A stretch of 64,000 bases of DNA from Coneutiohabitans sp964457925 (lineage in GTDB: Bacteria > Zhuqueibacterota > Zhuqueibacteria > Zhuqueibacterales > Zhuqueibacteraceae), in the NCBI GenBank assembly GCA_964457925.1, contig CAYWGH010000014.1, positions 1-64,000 on the forward strand, given 5' to 3'. The notes under the pieces were generated by a model that saw nothing but the letters and a program-made list of their open reading frames with translations, did not search any database and was not told where the DNA came from. Below, one piece after another: positions 25,665-34,309 of this stretch (position 1 is the stretch's first letter; the number at the start of each line of letters is the position of its first letter). The translations under genes were made by a program, and so were the position numbers.

Positions 25665-26749
25665 TTCACGTACTCGATCAGCTTTTGTCCGACGAGGGTG
25701 TTGTCATGAATGCCGCCGAACACTTCGCTGCCCGGACCAAAAGCAAAAATCGGCACCATCACGCCGCTGTGGCCGGAGGTGGTGAATGCCGCTTTGGTGA
25801 TGGTTTTCTCAGCGACGGAACCGCCCAACAGAGAATAACCGCCGGTCTCGTGATCTGCCGTGACCACCACCAGCGTTTCATTGTTACTCTTGGCAAAATC
25901 GAGTCCCACGCCGATGGCATTGTCGAAATCCACCATTTCCATAATCGTGTAGTCGCTATCGTTGTCATGACTGCCCCAATCGATTTGCGAGCCTTCCACC
26001 ATCAGGAAAAACCCCTTTTTGTTTTGCGCCAGAATTTCGATGGCTTTGGCCGTCATGGCCGGCAGTGTGATGGTGCGGCTGTCGGCTTTGCCCAAATGTC
26101 CCGCCTCGAACAGGCCGACCAGCCTTTTCGGCTTGGCGAGTTTCTGAAATTCCTCCACGGTGCGGATGGCCGTGCGATTTTTCGCCATGATAGCCCACAA
26201 ATCCTGTTCGTCCTCGCGCTTGCTGTCCGTTTGTGATTTCGGTACGAAATAACCCCAGCCGCCGCCCAGCATGACATCCACCGGGCTCTTGGCGAGTTGC
26301 TCCGCTATTTCATTGTTCTTGCTGCGATCATCGACATGCGCCGCAAAAGATGCGGGCGTGGCGTGAGTGATGGTGCAGGTTGCCACGAGGCCGGTGGCCT
26401 TGCCTTTTTCCGCGGCGTATTCCAGCACAGTTTTCACCGGCTTTTTCTCGGGATCGAGGCCGATCGCTTTGTTATATGTTTTGATGCCGGCGGCCAGGGC
26501 CGTCGCGCCTGCGGCGGAGTCCGTGACATACGCATCGGAGGCGTGCGTCGTTAGCAAACCGGCCGTTTTGAATTGCTCGAGTTGCAGAGTTCCCTTCACG
26601 GTTTTGCCGGCGCTCACCTGCGCCACGCCCATGCCGTCGCCGATAAAAAGAATGATATTTTTCGGTCGGCGCTCGGCGGGCGCGCCGGCCAAGGATGATG
26701 ATGCGAAAATCAAAACCATTCCCACAAGCGCAGCCAAGTGTTTTCGCAT
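25661..26749 (-). CDS. Secreted alkaline phosphatase (PhoA superfamily)
   Basis: 362 residues with a signal peptide (MRKHLAALVGMVLIFASSSLAG). Metal and catalytic motifs: FIGDGMGVAQV (Asp ligand), TDSAAGATALA (nucleophilic Ser), GSQIDWGSHDND (metal Asp/His), TADHETGGYSLLGG (Asp-His) and TTSGHSGVMVPIF (final His). All are intact. It is expected to release phosphate from monoesters in the periplasm. A good ribosome-binding site (GAGGAG) precedes the ATG. The stop overlaps the start of the CHAT gene by 4 bp, which is unusual company for a phosphatase. Confidence 0.95.
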   Translation of the reverse strand: MRKHLAALVGMVLIFASSSLAGAPAERRPKNIILFIGDGMGVAQVSAGKTVKGTLQLEQFKTAGLLTTHASDAYVTDSAAGATALAAGIKTYNKAIGLDPEKKPVKTVLEYAAEKGKATGLVATCTITHATPASFAAHVDDRSKNNEIAEQLAKSPVDVMLGGGWGYFVPKSQTDSKREDEQDLWAIMAKNRTAIRTVEEFQKLAKPKRLVGLFEAGHLGKADSRTITLPAMTAKAIEILAQNKKGFFLMVEGSQIDWGSHDNDSDYTIMEMVDFDNAIGVGLDFAKSNNETLVVVTADHETGGYSLLGGSVAEKTITKAAFTTSGHSGVMVPIFAFGPGSEVFGGIHDNTLVGQKLIEYVK

Positions 26750-27272
26750 GCCTGAAATCTCCTCACATGATGATTGGTCTCTTTAAAGTTGAATTGGCGC
26801 TAAAAAGGCAAAATTTGCCTAACCGCCAAGGCGCGAGGACACAAAGCAAAAAGCTTAGCACCTTCGTGCCTTCGTGGTAAAATTTGGTTCGGGCTCGTCC
26901 GGCTTGGAGCATTCGTAAAATTTTTCAAAACCCAACGCAGACGAGCCGCAACCAAGCGGGCTTGAACCGCGAATCGACGTCAATTGGCGCGAATTAACTT
27001 GACCATGTCAGATGCACCGCTGAGAGGCAGAGTTTGCCGGGAATTCTAATAACTCTTACTCTGCGGTCTCCGCGCCACCGCGGTGATATTTGAAATGTGA
27101 CATAGTCGAGTTAAGAATCGCTGAGAATCGAAGCTCTTCGAACCGCTTTAAATTTCATCCAAAAAATTTGAAAAGCTTTTTTGTGAACTTTCAATTGTGT
27201 GGGCAAAAAATTCCCAGAATACTTTTCCTGTTTGAAAAACGAATCGCCTATCCCGCTTTGCGCGACCGGGCT
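26750..27272. other. Intergenic region of stacked repeats
   Basis: This 523-bp gap holds the phosphatase promoter side, a short direct-repeat style motif (CCTTCGTGCCTTCGTGG) near 26863-26878, the full 121-bp repeat at 26994-27114, and a following ~120-bp segment (27115-27240). That last segment resembles the segment after the repeat copy at 36841. No coding sequence was recognised. Confidence 0.6.
26994..27114. repeat. 121-bp MITE-like dispersed repeat, copy B
   Basis: It starts TTAACTTGACCATGTCAGAT and ends in the complement of TTAACTCGACTATGTCACAT. The core holds CACCGCTGAGAGGCAGAG facing ACTCTGCGG..GCGGTGA. Same length and orientation as copy C at 36841. Confidence 0.92.
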
Positions 27273-27611
27273 TTATTCCGGCTGTTTTGATTTAGGTGCT
27301 GCAAGCGTATCTGCTGCAGGCGGGTTGACCTCGCGTTCAAGCTGCTGCACTGCCAGCTCCAGCACATCTTGCCAGAGCTCAGCATGCTCGCGGTAGTAAC
27401 GCGCCGCCTCTTGTAATTGCTGTTGTTCATAACCACGGACTTGCAGCAGAGAATCGAGGGCAACCGGTGGCATTGAATCAAGCTGTGCCGCCTTTAACAG
27501 CGCAACATAAATCTCCGCAAACTTTTCCGGTTGGGTCAGGGGATTTTGCGGTTTGGTTTCGCAGCCGAGCAGCAACAGCGCCAGCAGAAACCTCAGCCCG
27601 GGCTTGCTCAT
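27273..27611 (-). CDS. Small lipoprotein, DUF4296-like
   Basis: 112 residues. The signal peptide carries a lipobox (LLLGC, Cys16). The rest is helical: PEKFAEIYVALLKAAQL, then a LLQVRGYEQQQLQEAARYYREH motif, then a Pro/Ala-rich tail. The helix pattern (a proposed 'can do' helix followed by a Tyr-x-x-His segment) resembles DUF4296 lipoproteins of Bacteroidota; this assignment is from memory of the family. It overlaps the OmpA-type gene upstream by ATGA (27608-27611), so the two are coupled and may share the outer membrane. Confidence 0.7.
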   Translation of the reverse strand: MSKPGLRFLLALLLLGCETKPQNPLTQPEKFAEIYVALLKAAQLDSMPPVALDSLLQVRGYEQQQLQEAARYYREHAELWQDVLELAVQQLEREVNPPAADTLAAPKSKQPE

Positions 27612-28642
27612 TTGCGAATGAACTCCACGCGTTGATTCATCTTTTTTGCTTCAACGGTGTTTGCATCTGCCAGCGGCCGCGTTTCGCCCCAGCCTTTGGT
27701 GCTCAGTTGCTCCTCGGAAATTTTGTATTCCCTCACCAGATGCTCTTTGAGCGCCTCGGCGCGCGCCTGCGAGAGCCGGACATTGTCACCTTCCGAAGGG
27801 AGTTCGTTGTCATGGCATTCGATTGAAAAGCTCAGCGTGGCATCGGCTTTGAGTAAATCGGCGAATTGCTTGAGCACGGGCGTGGATTTAGGCCGGATCA
27901 CGTTTCTGCCCGGTTCGAAATAAATGCCGTAGGAGACGATTTTGCCCGAGGCGTTGAGCTGATTTTGCGGCGTGGCGGGTCCGGCTGCCACTGTGAAATT
28001 GGTGAACCAGCATTGATCGTCAGCCTGATCCTCCTCATCCGCGCCTGCCAGAAAAATTTCCACGCGCTCAGCTTTGAACTCGCTGCTCTTGGGAATGTTG
28101 ATCAACCGTTCATCATCGATGTAACATTTGAGGCTGCTGCCGTCGACCTGCACGGCGAGATGATGCGTGCCGGCGGTGAGATCGACGTTTTTTTCCGAGG
28201 TCAGGCCGGACGACATGCTAAAGAAAACCGCCGGCGGCTCCAGCGTGACGGAGAGCCAATCTTCGGCATTGGCGCCGATCATATCGAGGCGGTAGCGGCC
28301 GCTGTAACCCTGCGGCGTCACGTTGAAATCCATTTCAATAGTGAATTGCGCCGGCAGCTTGAGATCGAGGGGCGAGACGGTGACTTGTTCTTGCGCGTGC
28401 AGCCAATTTTGTTTTGAAATTTCGCGCACCGTGACTTTGCTCTCGGGCGGCAGCAAAGACCACGCGCCCGGCGCCTCGCCCGGACGATCGGCGGTGAAAT
28501 CATCAAAAAAGATAACTTGATGGCCGGGAATGTAATCATACGCCGTCCAATCAATGGGCGCGCGCGGCGGAATTTGAGCATGCAGCGCGGGCAGGCACAT
28601 CAGCAGCGGCCAATACCAAAAGCGTTTTAATAAAAAGGGCAT
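27608..28642 (-). CDS. OmpA-family protein with N-terminal LamG-like domain
   Basis: 344 residues with a signal peptide ending near CLPALHAQ. Residues ~35-215 form a beta-rich domain similar in layout to concanavalin/LamG folds (FFDDFTADRPGEAPGAWSL, then AGTHHLAVQVDGSSLKCYID). Residues ~235-344 are an OmpA C-terminal peptidoglycan-binding domain: YFEPGRNVIRPKSTPVLKQFADLL, then LSQARAEALKEHLVREYKI and GWGETRP..NQRVEFIRK. The canonical Asp of NDxxSQxRA reads NVRLSQARA. It likely links the outer membrane to peptidoglycan. It is coupled to the lipoprotein gene downstream. Confidence 0.88.
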   Translation of the reverse strand: MPFLLKRFWYWPLLMCLPALHAQIPPRAPIDWTAYDYIPGHQVIFFDDFTADRPGEAPGAWSLLPPESKVTVREISKQNWLHAQEQVTVSPLDLKLPAQFTIEMDFNVTPQGYSGRYRLDMIGANAEDWLSVTLEPPAVFFSMSSGLTSEKNVDLTAGTHHLAVQVDGSSLKCYIDDERLINIPKSSEFKAERVEIFLAGADEEDQADDQCWFTNFTVAAGPATPQNQLNASGKIVSYGIYFEPGRNVIRPKSTPVLKQFADLLKADATLSFSIECHDNELPSEGDNVRLSQARAEALKEHLVREYKISEEQLSTKGWGETRPLADANTVEAKKMNQRVEFIRK

Positions 28643-28850
28643 TGCAAATTCTCCAACAACGATTTAGGATCGATGCCTAAATGATTTTTTCCTATCTGAA
28701 CCGCGCATGATCGCCAAGCGATGCGAATTGCAGGGAATTCGCGTTTATTCACATTGATTTGCGGCTTGATGAAATGGCTCGTTGATTTGGCGACCCTTAA
28801 TTCGGGTCAGCGGGCAATTTAACATAATTTCGTGAAAGTTCAAGGGCAGC

Positions 28851-29123
28851 GTCCAAAAAAATGACGAACCTCGCGCGCTTGACATCGCCGCTTTTGCTGC
28901 GTATTTTGCTGCGTCATGCAATCGTCTCGCTGTGTTGGGCGGAGTGGACGTCAATATTCTCGCCGCCGCCACGCCGGCGCAGGTGCGGGAACGTGCGCGC
29001 TTTCTGCTTGAAATCTGCGGCAGCCGCGGCCGCTACGCGCTCGGCTCCGGCAATTCGATTCCCAGCTACGTGCCCCCGGAGAATTATCTCGCGATGCTTG
29101 ATGAAGCGTTTGAGGTTGTTTGA
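28851..29123 (+). pseudogene. Remnant of uroporphyrinogen decarboxylase-like gene (C-terminus)
   Basis: The plus frame from about 28863 reads DEPRALDIAAFAASCNRLAV and continues LGGVDVNILAAATPAQVRERARFLLE to RYALGSGNSIPSYVPPENYLAML, ending at a normal stop (29121-29123). This is the C-terminal ~85 residues typical of UroD/MtaA-family proteins (G-G-V-D and G-S-G-N-S-I-P motifs). An in-frame TGA lies at 28833 and there is no N-terminal two-thirds, so the gene is broken. Repeats begin right after it. Confidence 0.75.
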
Positions 29124-29190
29124 ATCTGAGAAGAGAGAGCGCAAAGGCAGGCGGAGTGGCGGAAGCGCATAAATGAGCGTAGAGAAACTT

Positions 29191-29730
29191 ACCGCGGAGA
29201 CGCAGAGAGCGCAGAGAAAAGCGTAGAATAAAAACTCTGCGAACTGGGCGTCTCGGCGGTGAAAGCTTTTTAAGGAAATTCAATACAAAAGTCCCACCGC
29301 GGAGACGCAGAGAGCGCAGAGANNNNNNNNNNNNNNNNNNNNNNNNNNNNNNNNNNNNNNNNNNNNNNNNNNNNNNNNNNNNNNNNNNNNNNNNNNNNNN
29401 NNNNNNNNNNNNNNNNNNNNNNTTTTAAGGAAATTCAATACAAAAGTCCCACCGCGGAGACGCAGAGAGCGCAGAGAAAAGCGTACAATAAAAACTCTGC
29501 GAACTGGACGTCGCGGCGGTGAAAGCTTTTTAAGAAAATCCAATACAAAAATCTCATCGCGGAGACGCTGAGAGCGCAGAGAAAAGCGTATAATAAAAAC
29601 TCTGCGAATGGGCGTCTCGGCGGTGAAAGCTTTTTAAGAAAATCCAATACAAAAATCTCACCGCGGAGACGCAGAGAGCGCAGAGAAAAGCGTATAATAA
29701 AAACTCTGCGAACTCGGCGTCTCAGCGGTG
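29191..29730. repeat. Tandem array of 104-105 bp repeats, interrupted by scaffold gap
   Basis: Units begin ACCGCGGAGACGCAGAGAGC at 29191, 29296, 29451, 29556 and 29660 (spacing 105, gap, 105, 104). Each unit holds a ~75-bp inverted-repeat core: CACCGCGGAGACGCAGAG facing ACTCTGCG..CGTCTCGGCGGTG. A linker with GCTTTTTAAGGAAATTCAAT joins the cores. Copies differ by only a few bases, so they are recent. The last core ends at 29730, just before the GxxExxY gene. Confidence 0.92.
29323..29422. other. Assembly gap of 100 N
   Basis: Exactly 100 N, a placeholder. It falls inside repeat unit 2, so the true number of units is unknown and the real distance may differ. Confidence 0.99.
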
Positions 29731-29750
29731 AAAACAAATGGGAGGGAAAG

Positions 29751-30134
29751 ATGAATGTGAACGAATTGACCGGTAAAATCATCGGTGCAGCGATTGAGGT
29801 TCATCGGATTCTAGGGCCGGGCTTGTTGGAATCTGCTTATGAAGAATGCCTGCAGTATGAATTCAGGCAACGCCAGATTCATTTTTTTAGGCAACATCCT
29901 TTGCCTGTCGTTTATAAAGGCACCAAGCTCGATTGCGGCTACCGTCTCGATTTTCTGGTCGAGAACATCGTCGTTGTGGAACTCAAAGCCGTCGAATCGA
30001 TTTTGCCGATTCACGAAGCACAATTATTGAGTTATCTTAAACTCGGCGGTTGGCACATGGGACTCTTGATCAACTTCTATGTTCCTGTTCTCAAACAAGG
30101 AATCAAGAGAATCGTCCTCGGAATGGAAGAATAG
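29751..30134 (+). CDS. GxxExxY family protein (PD-(D/E)XK nuclease-like)
   Basis: 127 residues, full family length. The name motif is GPGLLESAYEECL (residues ~22-34). It is followed by YRLDFLVENIVVVELKAVE, a nuclease-like D-x(n)-E-x-K site with Asp, Glu and Lys all present, and by the conserved end AQLLSYLKLGGWHMGLLINF. A strong ribosome-binding site (GGGAGGGAAAG) precedes the ATG. The gene is flanked by the same repeat on both sides (array ending 29730, single copy from 30140). The family is widespread and its function is unsettled. Confidence 0.92.
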   Translation: MNVNELTGKIIGAAIEVHRILGPGLLESAYEECLQYEFRQRQIHFFRQHPLPVVYKGTKLDCGYRLDFLVENIVVVELKAVESILPIHEAQLLSYLKLGGWHMGLLINFYVPVLKQGIKRIVLGMEE

Positions 30135-30139
30135 ACAAT

Positions 30140-30214
30140 CACTGCGGAGGCGCTGAGAGCGCAGAGAGCGGCGTACAATATAAACTCTGCGAACTGGGCG
30201 TCTCGGCGGTGAAA
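30140..30214. repeat. Single copy of the tandem-repeat core downstream of GxxExxY gene
   Basis: CACTGCGGAGGCGCTGAGAG to GGGCGTCTCGGCGGTGAAAG matches the ~75-bp core of the array at 29191-29730 without the linker. It starts 6 bp after the GxxExxY stop and ends 18 bp before the GH9 start. Confidence 0.88.
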
Positions 30215-30232
30215 GTTATTTGCAGAAGCCGC

Positions 30233-32797
30233 ATGAAAACATTCTTAAGCTCAATCATTATTGTCATTGCCGTGACGCTGCTTTGCGGGACTGCCTCCGC
30301 TTCCCAATTCAAGCAACTCCTGCCGGTCACAGACAGAATCCTCATGCTGCATTTTGACGACGGCTATGTCGAACACTACGGCCTCGGACGCGGCGGTAAT
30401 GACGATCGCGTCGTCAAATCAGAGCTGCTGCTCATTTGGGCGATGCGCACCGCCTCCTACACCCTTAGCAGCATCGATGACCCGAATTATGCCGCACCGC
30501 TTTCGCCGGTCAAAGTGGGCCGCAAAAGCAAGGGCAAAGATTTCAGCGCGATTCATGCCTCAGACTATCCTTACGTGCTGGAGCATTTCATCTACCTGGA
30601 ATTGCCTCACCCGTTGAAGCACGGCAGAACGTATTATTTGAAATTTCCCTATTTGGATCATGCACGCAGCGACACGACGTTCGTTTATGACGAATACGCG
30701 CTGCGCTCGGAAACCATTCATGTGAATCAAATCGGCTATGCGCCCGCCGCGCCGGTAAAGTATGCCTATCTTTCGCATTGGCTGGGCGATCTCGGCCCGC
30801 TTGCGCTGGATGACTATGCGGCCTCGCGATTTTATCTCGTCGAAGAGAAAACCCGCACAGTTGTTTACTCCGGGACCATCGAGTTGAGAAAAAGGCTGCA
30901 AAGCGGCGGACCGGACAACGGTTACCCCGCACACGCGCCCTTTGGCAGTTTCACCGGCGCGGATGTTTGGATCGCGGATTTCTCGGATTTCACCCGGCCG
31001 GGCGAATACCGCTTGATGGTCGAGAGAATTGGATCATCTCACACGTTCCGTGTTGATGAAGATGTTTATCGCGAAGCATTTTACACGACGATTCGCGGCC
31101 TTTACCATCAGCGTTGCGGCGTGGCTTTGGAAACGCCTTACACGCAGTGGACACGATCGCGCTGCCATCATCCCGCCAAGGGCGACACCGTCATTCTCTC
31201 CAACTGGCGTTACATGGACGGCGGCAACGCGTTCACGCAATTGCCGCAGTATGCCACGAATGTTAAAAAGCCGTTTTGGGGCGGCTGGCACGACGCAGCA
31301 GATTGGGATCGCAATGCCTATCATTTGAATGCCTGCAAGACGCTGCTGCTGGCATACGAGCTGCGTCCTGAAAATTTCTCCGACGACGAGTTGAACATTC
31401 CGGAAAGCGGCAACGGCATTCCGGATATTTTGGATGAAGCGCGTTGGGGTGTGGATTTTTTCAAGCGCATGCAGGAAGAGGATGGCGGCATTCACGGCGG
31501 CATCGAAACCTGGCGACATCCCGCGACCGGCGTGAGCTGCGTGACTGACACCGATCAATGGTACGCTTATGCGCCTGATCCGCAGGTGTCATTTCATTAT
31601 GCCGCCGTCGCGTGCCACATGGCGTATTGTTTGGAAGCAGCGGGCTATCCGGAATTCAAGTCTGACTATCTTGCCTCGGCGCGCAAAGCTTATGATTGGG
31701 CCATGAATCACATTTTACCGGGCGACGAAATCAAAGTGCGCGACTTCCGGCAATATGCCGCGGCATGGCTGTTCCGCCTCACCGGCGAGGCGCAGTTTCA
31801 GGAACAATTCAAAAGAGACAACGTGGTGAAAACCGCAACCACCGAGCTGGAAGTGTGGGAGTCGCACGATCAGCAGTGGGGCGTGTGGACCTATGTGATG
31901 ACGAAGCAGCCGAATATCGATCAGAATTTGAAAAGCATGCTCGGCAGGGCGGTGGAGCATTGGGCGCATTCGGATCACATCAACAGCGCGGATGCGCGCG
32001 GCTATCGTTACGGCAATGATTGGTGGTATCCGGTGATGTCCGGCAATGCCACGCGGCCGAATATCTTTCCGCTGATGGCGGCGCATGCGATCACCGGCGA
32101 GGCAAAGTATCTCTCGTATTGCTACACCACATGTGATTATATTCTCGGCGCGAATCCGCTGAACATGTGCTGGGTGTCGGGCATTGGCGAAAAGCATCCG
32201 GAAGAATTCATGCATCTTGATTCATGGTATTACAATCAGGAAAAAGGCATGATCCCCGGCATCATTCCTTACGGGCCTTATGGTTATGAAGAAGGCCCGG
32301 CAGAGGGGCCCTGGGATCCGCAGTGGGGCAGGACAACGACTTATCCCAACGCAAAACTCTGGCCTTCACATGAACTCTGGTTTGAAAATCGCTATTGCCC
32401 GCCGACCAATGAATTCACCGTGCATGAATCGATTGCGCCGGCGGCTGCGGCATTTGGTTTTTTGAGCAAGCCGGGCGGCAAATTCACCGGCATTTCGCAG
32501 AGGCAATCAGAGCCGGTTGCCGATTTTCGCTTGCAGCAGAATTATCCGAATCCGTTCAATCCCGCCACGACCATTGCGTTTCATTTGCCTGCCGCCGGCA
32601 GAGTTGAGGTGAGAATTTTTGATGTTTCCGGCAGAACAGTCGCAACGCTGCTCGATGAGGTTAGAAATACCGGCCAGCACGCGGTTGCCTGGGCAGGAAC
32701 AGACGCAAACGGCCGTGCTCTTGCCAGCGGCGTTTATTTTGTTGTGGTGAAGTTTCAGAGACAATTGTTGAGCAGGAAAATGCTGCTGGTGCGTTAG
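30233..32797 (+). CDS. Secreted GH9 endoglucanase with T9SS-type C-terminal domain
   Basis: The start is set at ATG 30233 (MKTFLSSIIIVIAVTLL), a clear signal peptide; longer frames run through the repeat. About 854 residues. An N-terminal Ig-like CelD_N domain (~140-300, NQIGYAP) is followed by the GH9 barrel: WGGWHDAADWDRNAYHL (catalytic Asp pair region), NIPESGNGIPDILDEARWG, and FTVHESIAPAAAAFGFL (candidate acid Glu). The last ~85 residues hold QNYPNPFNPATTI and GRALASGVYFVVV, a FlgD-like/type A sorting domain. It is predicted to be exported by the type IX system encoded at SprA and to cut beta-glucans such as cellulose. Confidence 0.93.
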   Translation: MKTFLSSIIIVIAVTLLCGTASASQFKQLLPVTDRILMLHFDDGYVEHYGLGRGGNDDRVVKSELLLIWAMRTASYTLSSIDDPNYAAPLSPVKVGRKSKGKDFSAIHASDYPYVLEHFIYLELPHPLKHGRTYYLKFPYLDHARSDTTFVYDEYALRSETIHVNQIGYAPAAPVKYAYLSHWLGDLGPLALDDYAASRFYLVEEKTRTVVYSGTIELRKRLQSGGPDNGYPAHAPFGSFTGADVWIADFSDFTRPGEYRLMVERIGSSHTFRVDEDVYREAFYTTIRGLYHQRCGVALETPYTQWTRSRCHHPAKGDTVILSNWRYMDGGNAFTQLPQYATNVKKPFWGGWHDAADWDRNAYHLNACKTLLLAYELRPENFSDDELNIPESGNGIPDILDEARWGVDFFKRMQEEDGGIHGGIETWRHPATGVSCVTDTDQWYAYAPDPQVSFHYAAVACHMAYCLEAAGYPEFKSDYLASARKAYDWAMNHILPGDEIKVRDFRQYAAAWLFRLTGEAQFQEQFKRDNVVKTATTELEVWESHDQQWGVWTYVMTKQPNIDQNLKSMLGRAVEHWAHSDHINSADARGYRYGNDWWYPVMSGNATRPNIFPLMAAHAITGEAKYLSYCYTTCDYILGANPLNMCWVSGIGEKHPEEFMHLDSWYYNQEKGMIPGIIPYGPYGYEEGPAEGPWDPQWGRTTTYPNAKLWPSHELWFENRYCPPTNEFTVHESIAPAAAAFGFLSKPGGKFTGISQRQSEPVADFRLQQNYPNPFNPATTIAFHLPAAGRVEVRIFDVSGRTVATLLDEVRNTGQHAVAWAGTDANGRALASGVYFVVVKFQRQLLSRKMLLVR

Positions 32798-33043
32798 GGA
32801 TAAACCTGAAAATAGTTTCATTGTCCCGCCCAATCTCGAAGAAGCGGGAGAAATTGCTGAACGTGGGGAGATGACAAGGCCTTCGGCGCAACATGCTGTA
32901 GGGGCGAGCGGCTCGTTTGCCCCTGCGATTGCTGATCATGCGGCGCGTGTCTGGTCGCAAATGCGCAATGCTGAAATGTCAATCGCAACGCTCATGCGTG
33001 CTTAAACATGCCAACGTTTTAGAGACCTCCCGACGGAACGTCT

Positions 33044-34309
33044 CTAGGCCTCGGCAGGATCGGTAATGCGCGCCGCAACAAACATCGCCAAAAGGCTGAA
33101 GCCGGCAGCGAAATAACAGATCGCGCGGAAGCCGAACTGTTCATACAAAAAGCCGCAAGCCGCGGCGCTGGCAGCAATGGTAATTTGTGAGGTGAAATTG
33201 CGCAGCGCGAGATAGGCCCCACGCTGCTGCGCCGGCACGAGTTCCGTGAGCAAGGCTTGAAACGGGCCTTCTCGCAAAGCCAAAAACATACCGCCGGCAG
33301 CACAGGCGAGATAAAGCTGAACTATCGTCGCGACATGCGCAAGCCCCGGCAAAACCGCTACCAGCAGTCCGCTGCTGATCATGATCAAGCGGCGTTTGCC
33401 AATGCGATCCGACCACCAGCCGCCGGAAAATGCCGTAATCGTCGAGGCCAGCCCGGTGACAAGAAACACCAGCCCGATTTGAGAAGTCGTCATGCCGAAT
33501 GCCGCGGTCAGCCATGCGCCTAAATAAGTCAGCAGGCCGGAAGCCGTTGCAGCAAACGCCAAGGCGAGCAACAGGCCCCGGCGCATTACCGGCATGCGCC
33601 AATAGTGGGCATAGGCTTTGGCTTGTTGGGTGATGAGCCGCGCAAAATTCCAATCATCGGTTTGTGGCGGCTCTTGAGCAAGGGCGGGCAAAGCGTGCGC
33701 GAATGAGGCGCGCCGGCGAAAAAGCAGGACGGCCACAATAACGGCGAGCGCAACCAGAATCACATAGATGAAGCGCCAGCCCCAGCTTCCTGCCATCCAC
33801 GCGCCAGCCGGAACTCCCACGACTGCTGCTGCGAAATACATCGCACCGATCCAGCCCATGGCGCGTCCACGCGCCTCATACGGAAATAAATCGGCGATTT
33901 GCGCGATGACGCATGCGGAGATCACGCCTCCGGCTGCGCCCGCAAACAGGCGCGCTGCCAGATAAATCGGAAAGCTTGGCGCAAACCACGCCAGCCCGGC
34001 TGCCAACCCAAAGAGCGTCGCGGCCCAGCGCAAAAACAGCAAGCGGCCAAAGTGATCGGACAGCGGGCCAATTACCAGCGCGCAGGCGGAAGCTGCCGCC
34101 GCATAAATCGTCACCGCTGCGCCCGCCGCTGCAATCGAGGTGTGAAAATCAGCCGCCAGTTCAGGCAAAATTGGCGAGATGATTTGGACGTCCAGCAAGC
34201 CGAGGAAGAGCAGAAACAACAGCGCGAGTGTGACCGGCGTTTTCTCGTGTGAGGCGATCGGCGCAGGCACAGTCGAGGCGTGCGATTGGGGTGTTGTGGT
34301 GAGGGACAT
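33044..34309 (-). CDS. MFS efflux transporter (DHA1-like)
   Basis: 421 residues with 12 predicted membrane helices. The loop 2-3 signature is GPLSDHFGRLLFLRWAA, and TM4/TM5 carry the antiporter-type GVPAGAWMAGSWGWRF. A central cytoplasmic loop (about residues 185-220) splits two six-helix halves. The second-half loop reads GGWWSDRIGKRRLIM. It most resembles multidrug or sugar exporters of the DHA1 type. It is monocistronic. A weak hairpin (AGAGAC/GTCTCT, near 33020-33043) follows the stop. Confidence 0.92.
   Translation of the reverse strand: MSLTTTPQSHASTVPAPIASHEKTPVTLALLFLLFLGLLDVQIISPILPELAADFHTSIAAAGAAVTIYAAAASACALVIGPLSDHFGRLLFLRWAATLFGLAAGLAWFAPSFPIYLAARLFAGAAGGVISACVIAQIADLFPYEARGRAMGWIGAMYFAAAVVGVPAGAWMAGSWGWRFIYVILVALAVIVAVLLFRRRASFAHALPALAQEPPQTDDWNFARLITQQAKAYAHYWRMPVMRRGLLLALAFAATASGLLTYLGAWLTAAFGMTTSQIGLVFLVTGLASTITAFSGGWWSDRIGKRRLIMISSGLLVAVLPGLAHVATIVQLYLACAAGGMFLALREGPFQALLTELVPAQQRGAYLALRNFTSQITIAASAAACGFLYEQFGFRAICYFAAGFSLLAMFVAARITDPAEA

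Noticed and set aside
29191..29730. CRISPR array as an explanation of the repeated units
   Set aside because: Units are 104-105 bp with near-identical sequence throughout, so there are no variable spacers, and no cas genes are nearby.
28951..29782. Several minus-strand frames repeating SPPRRPVRRVFI and FSLRSLRLRG
   Set aside because: They are translations of the tandem repeat, one of them running through the N gap, and carry no independent evidence.
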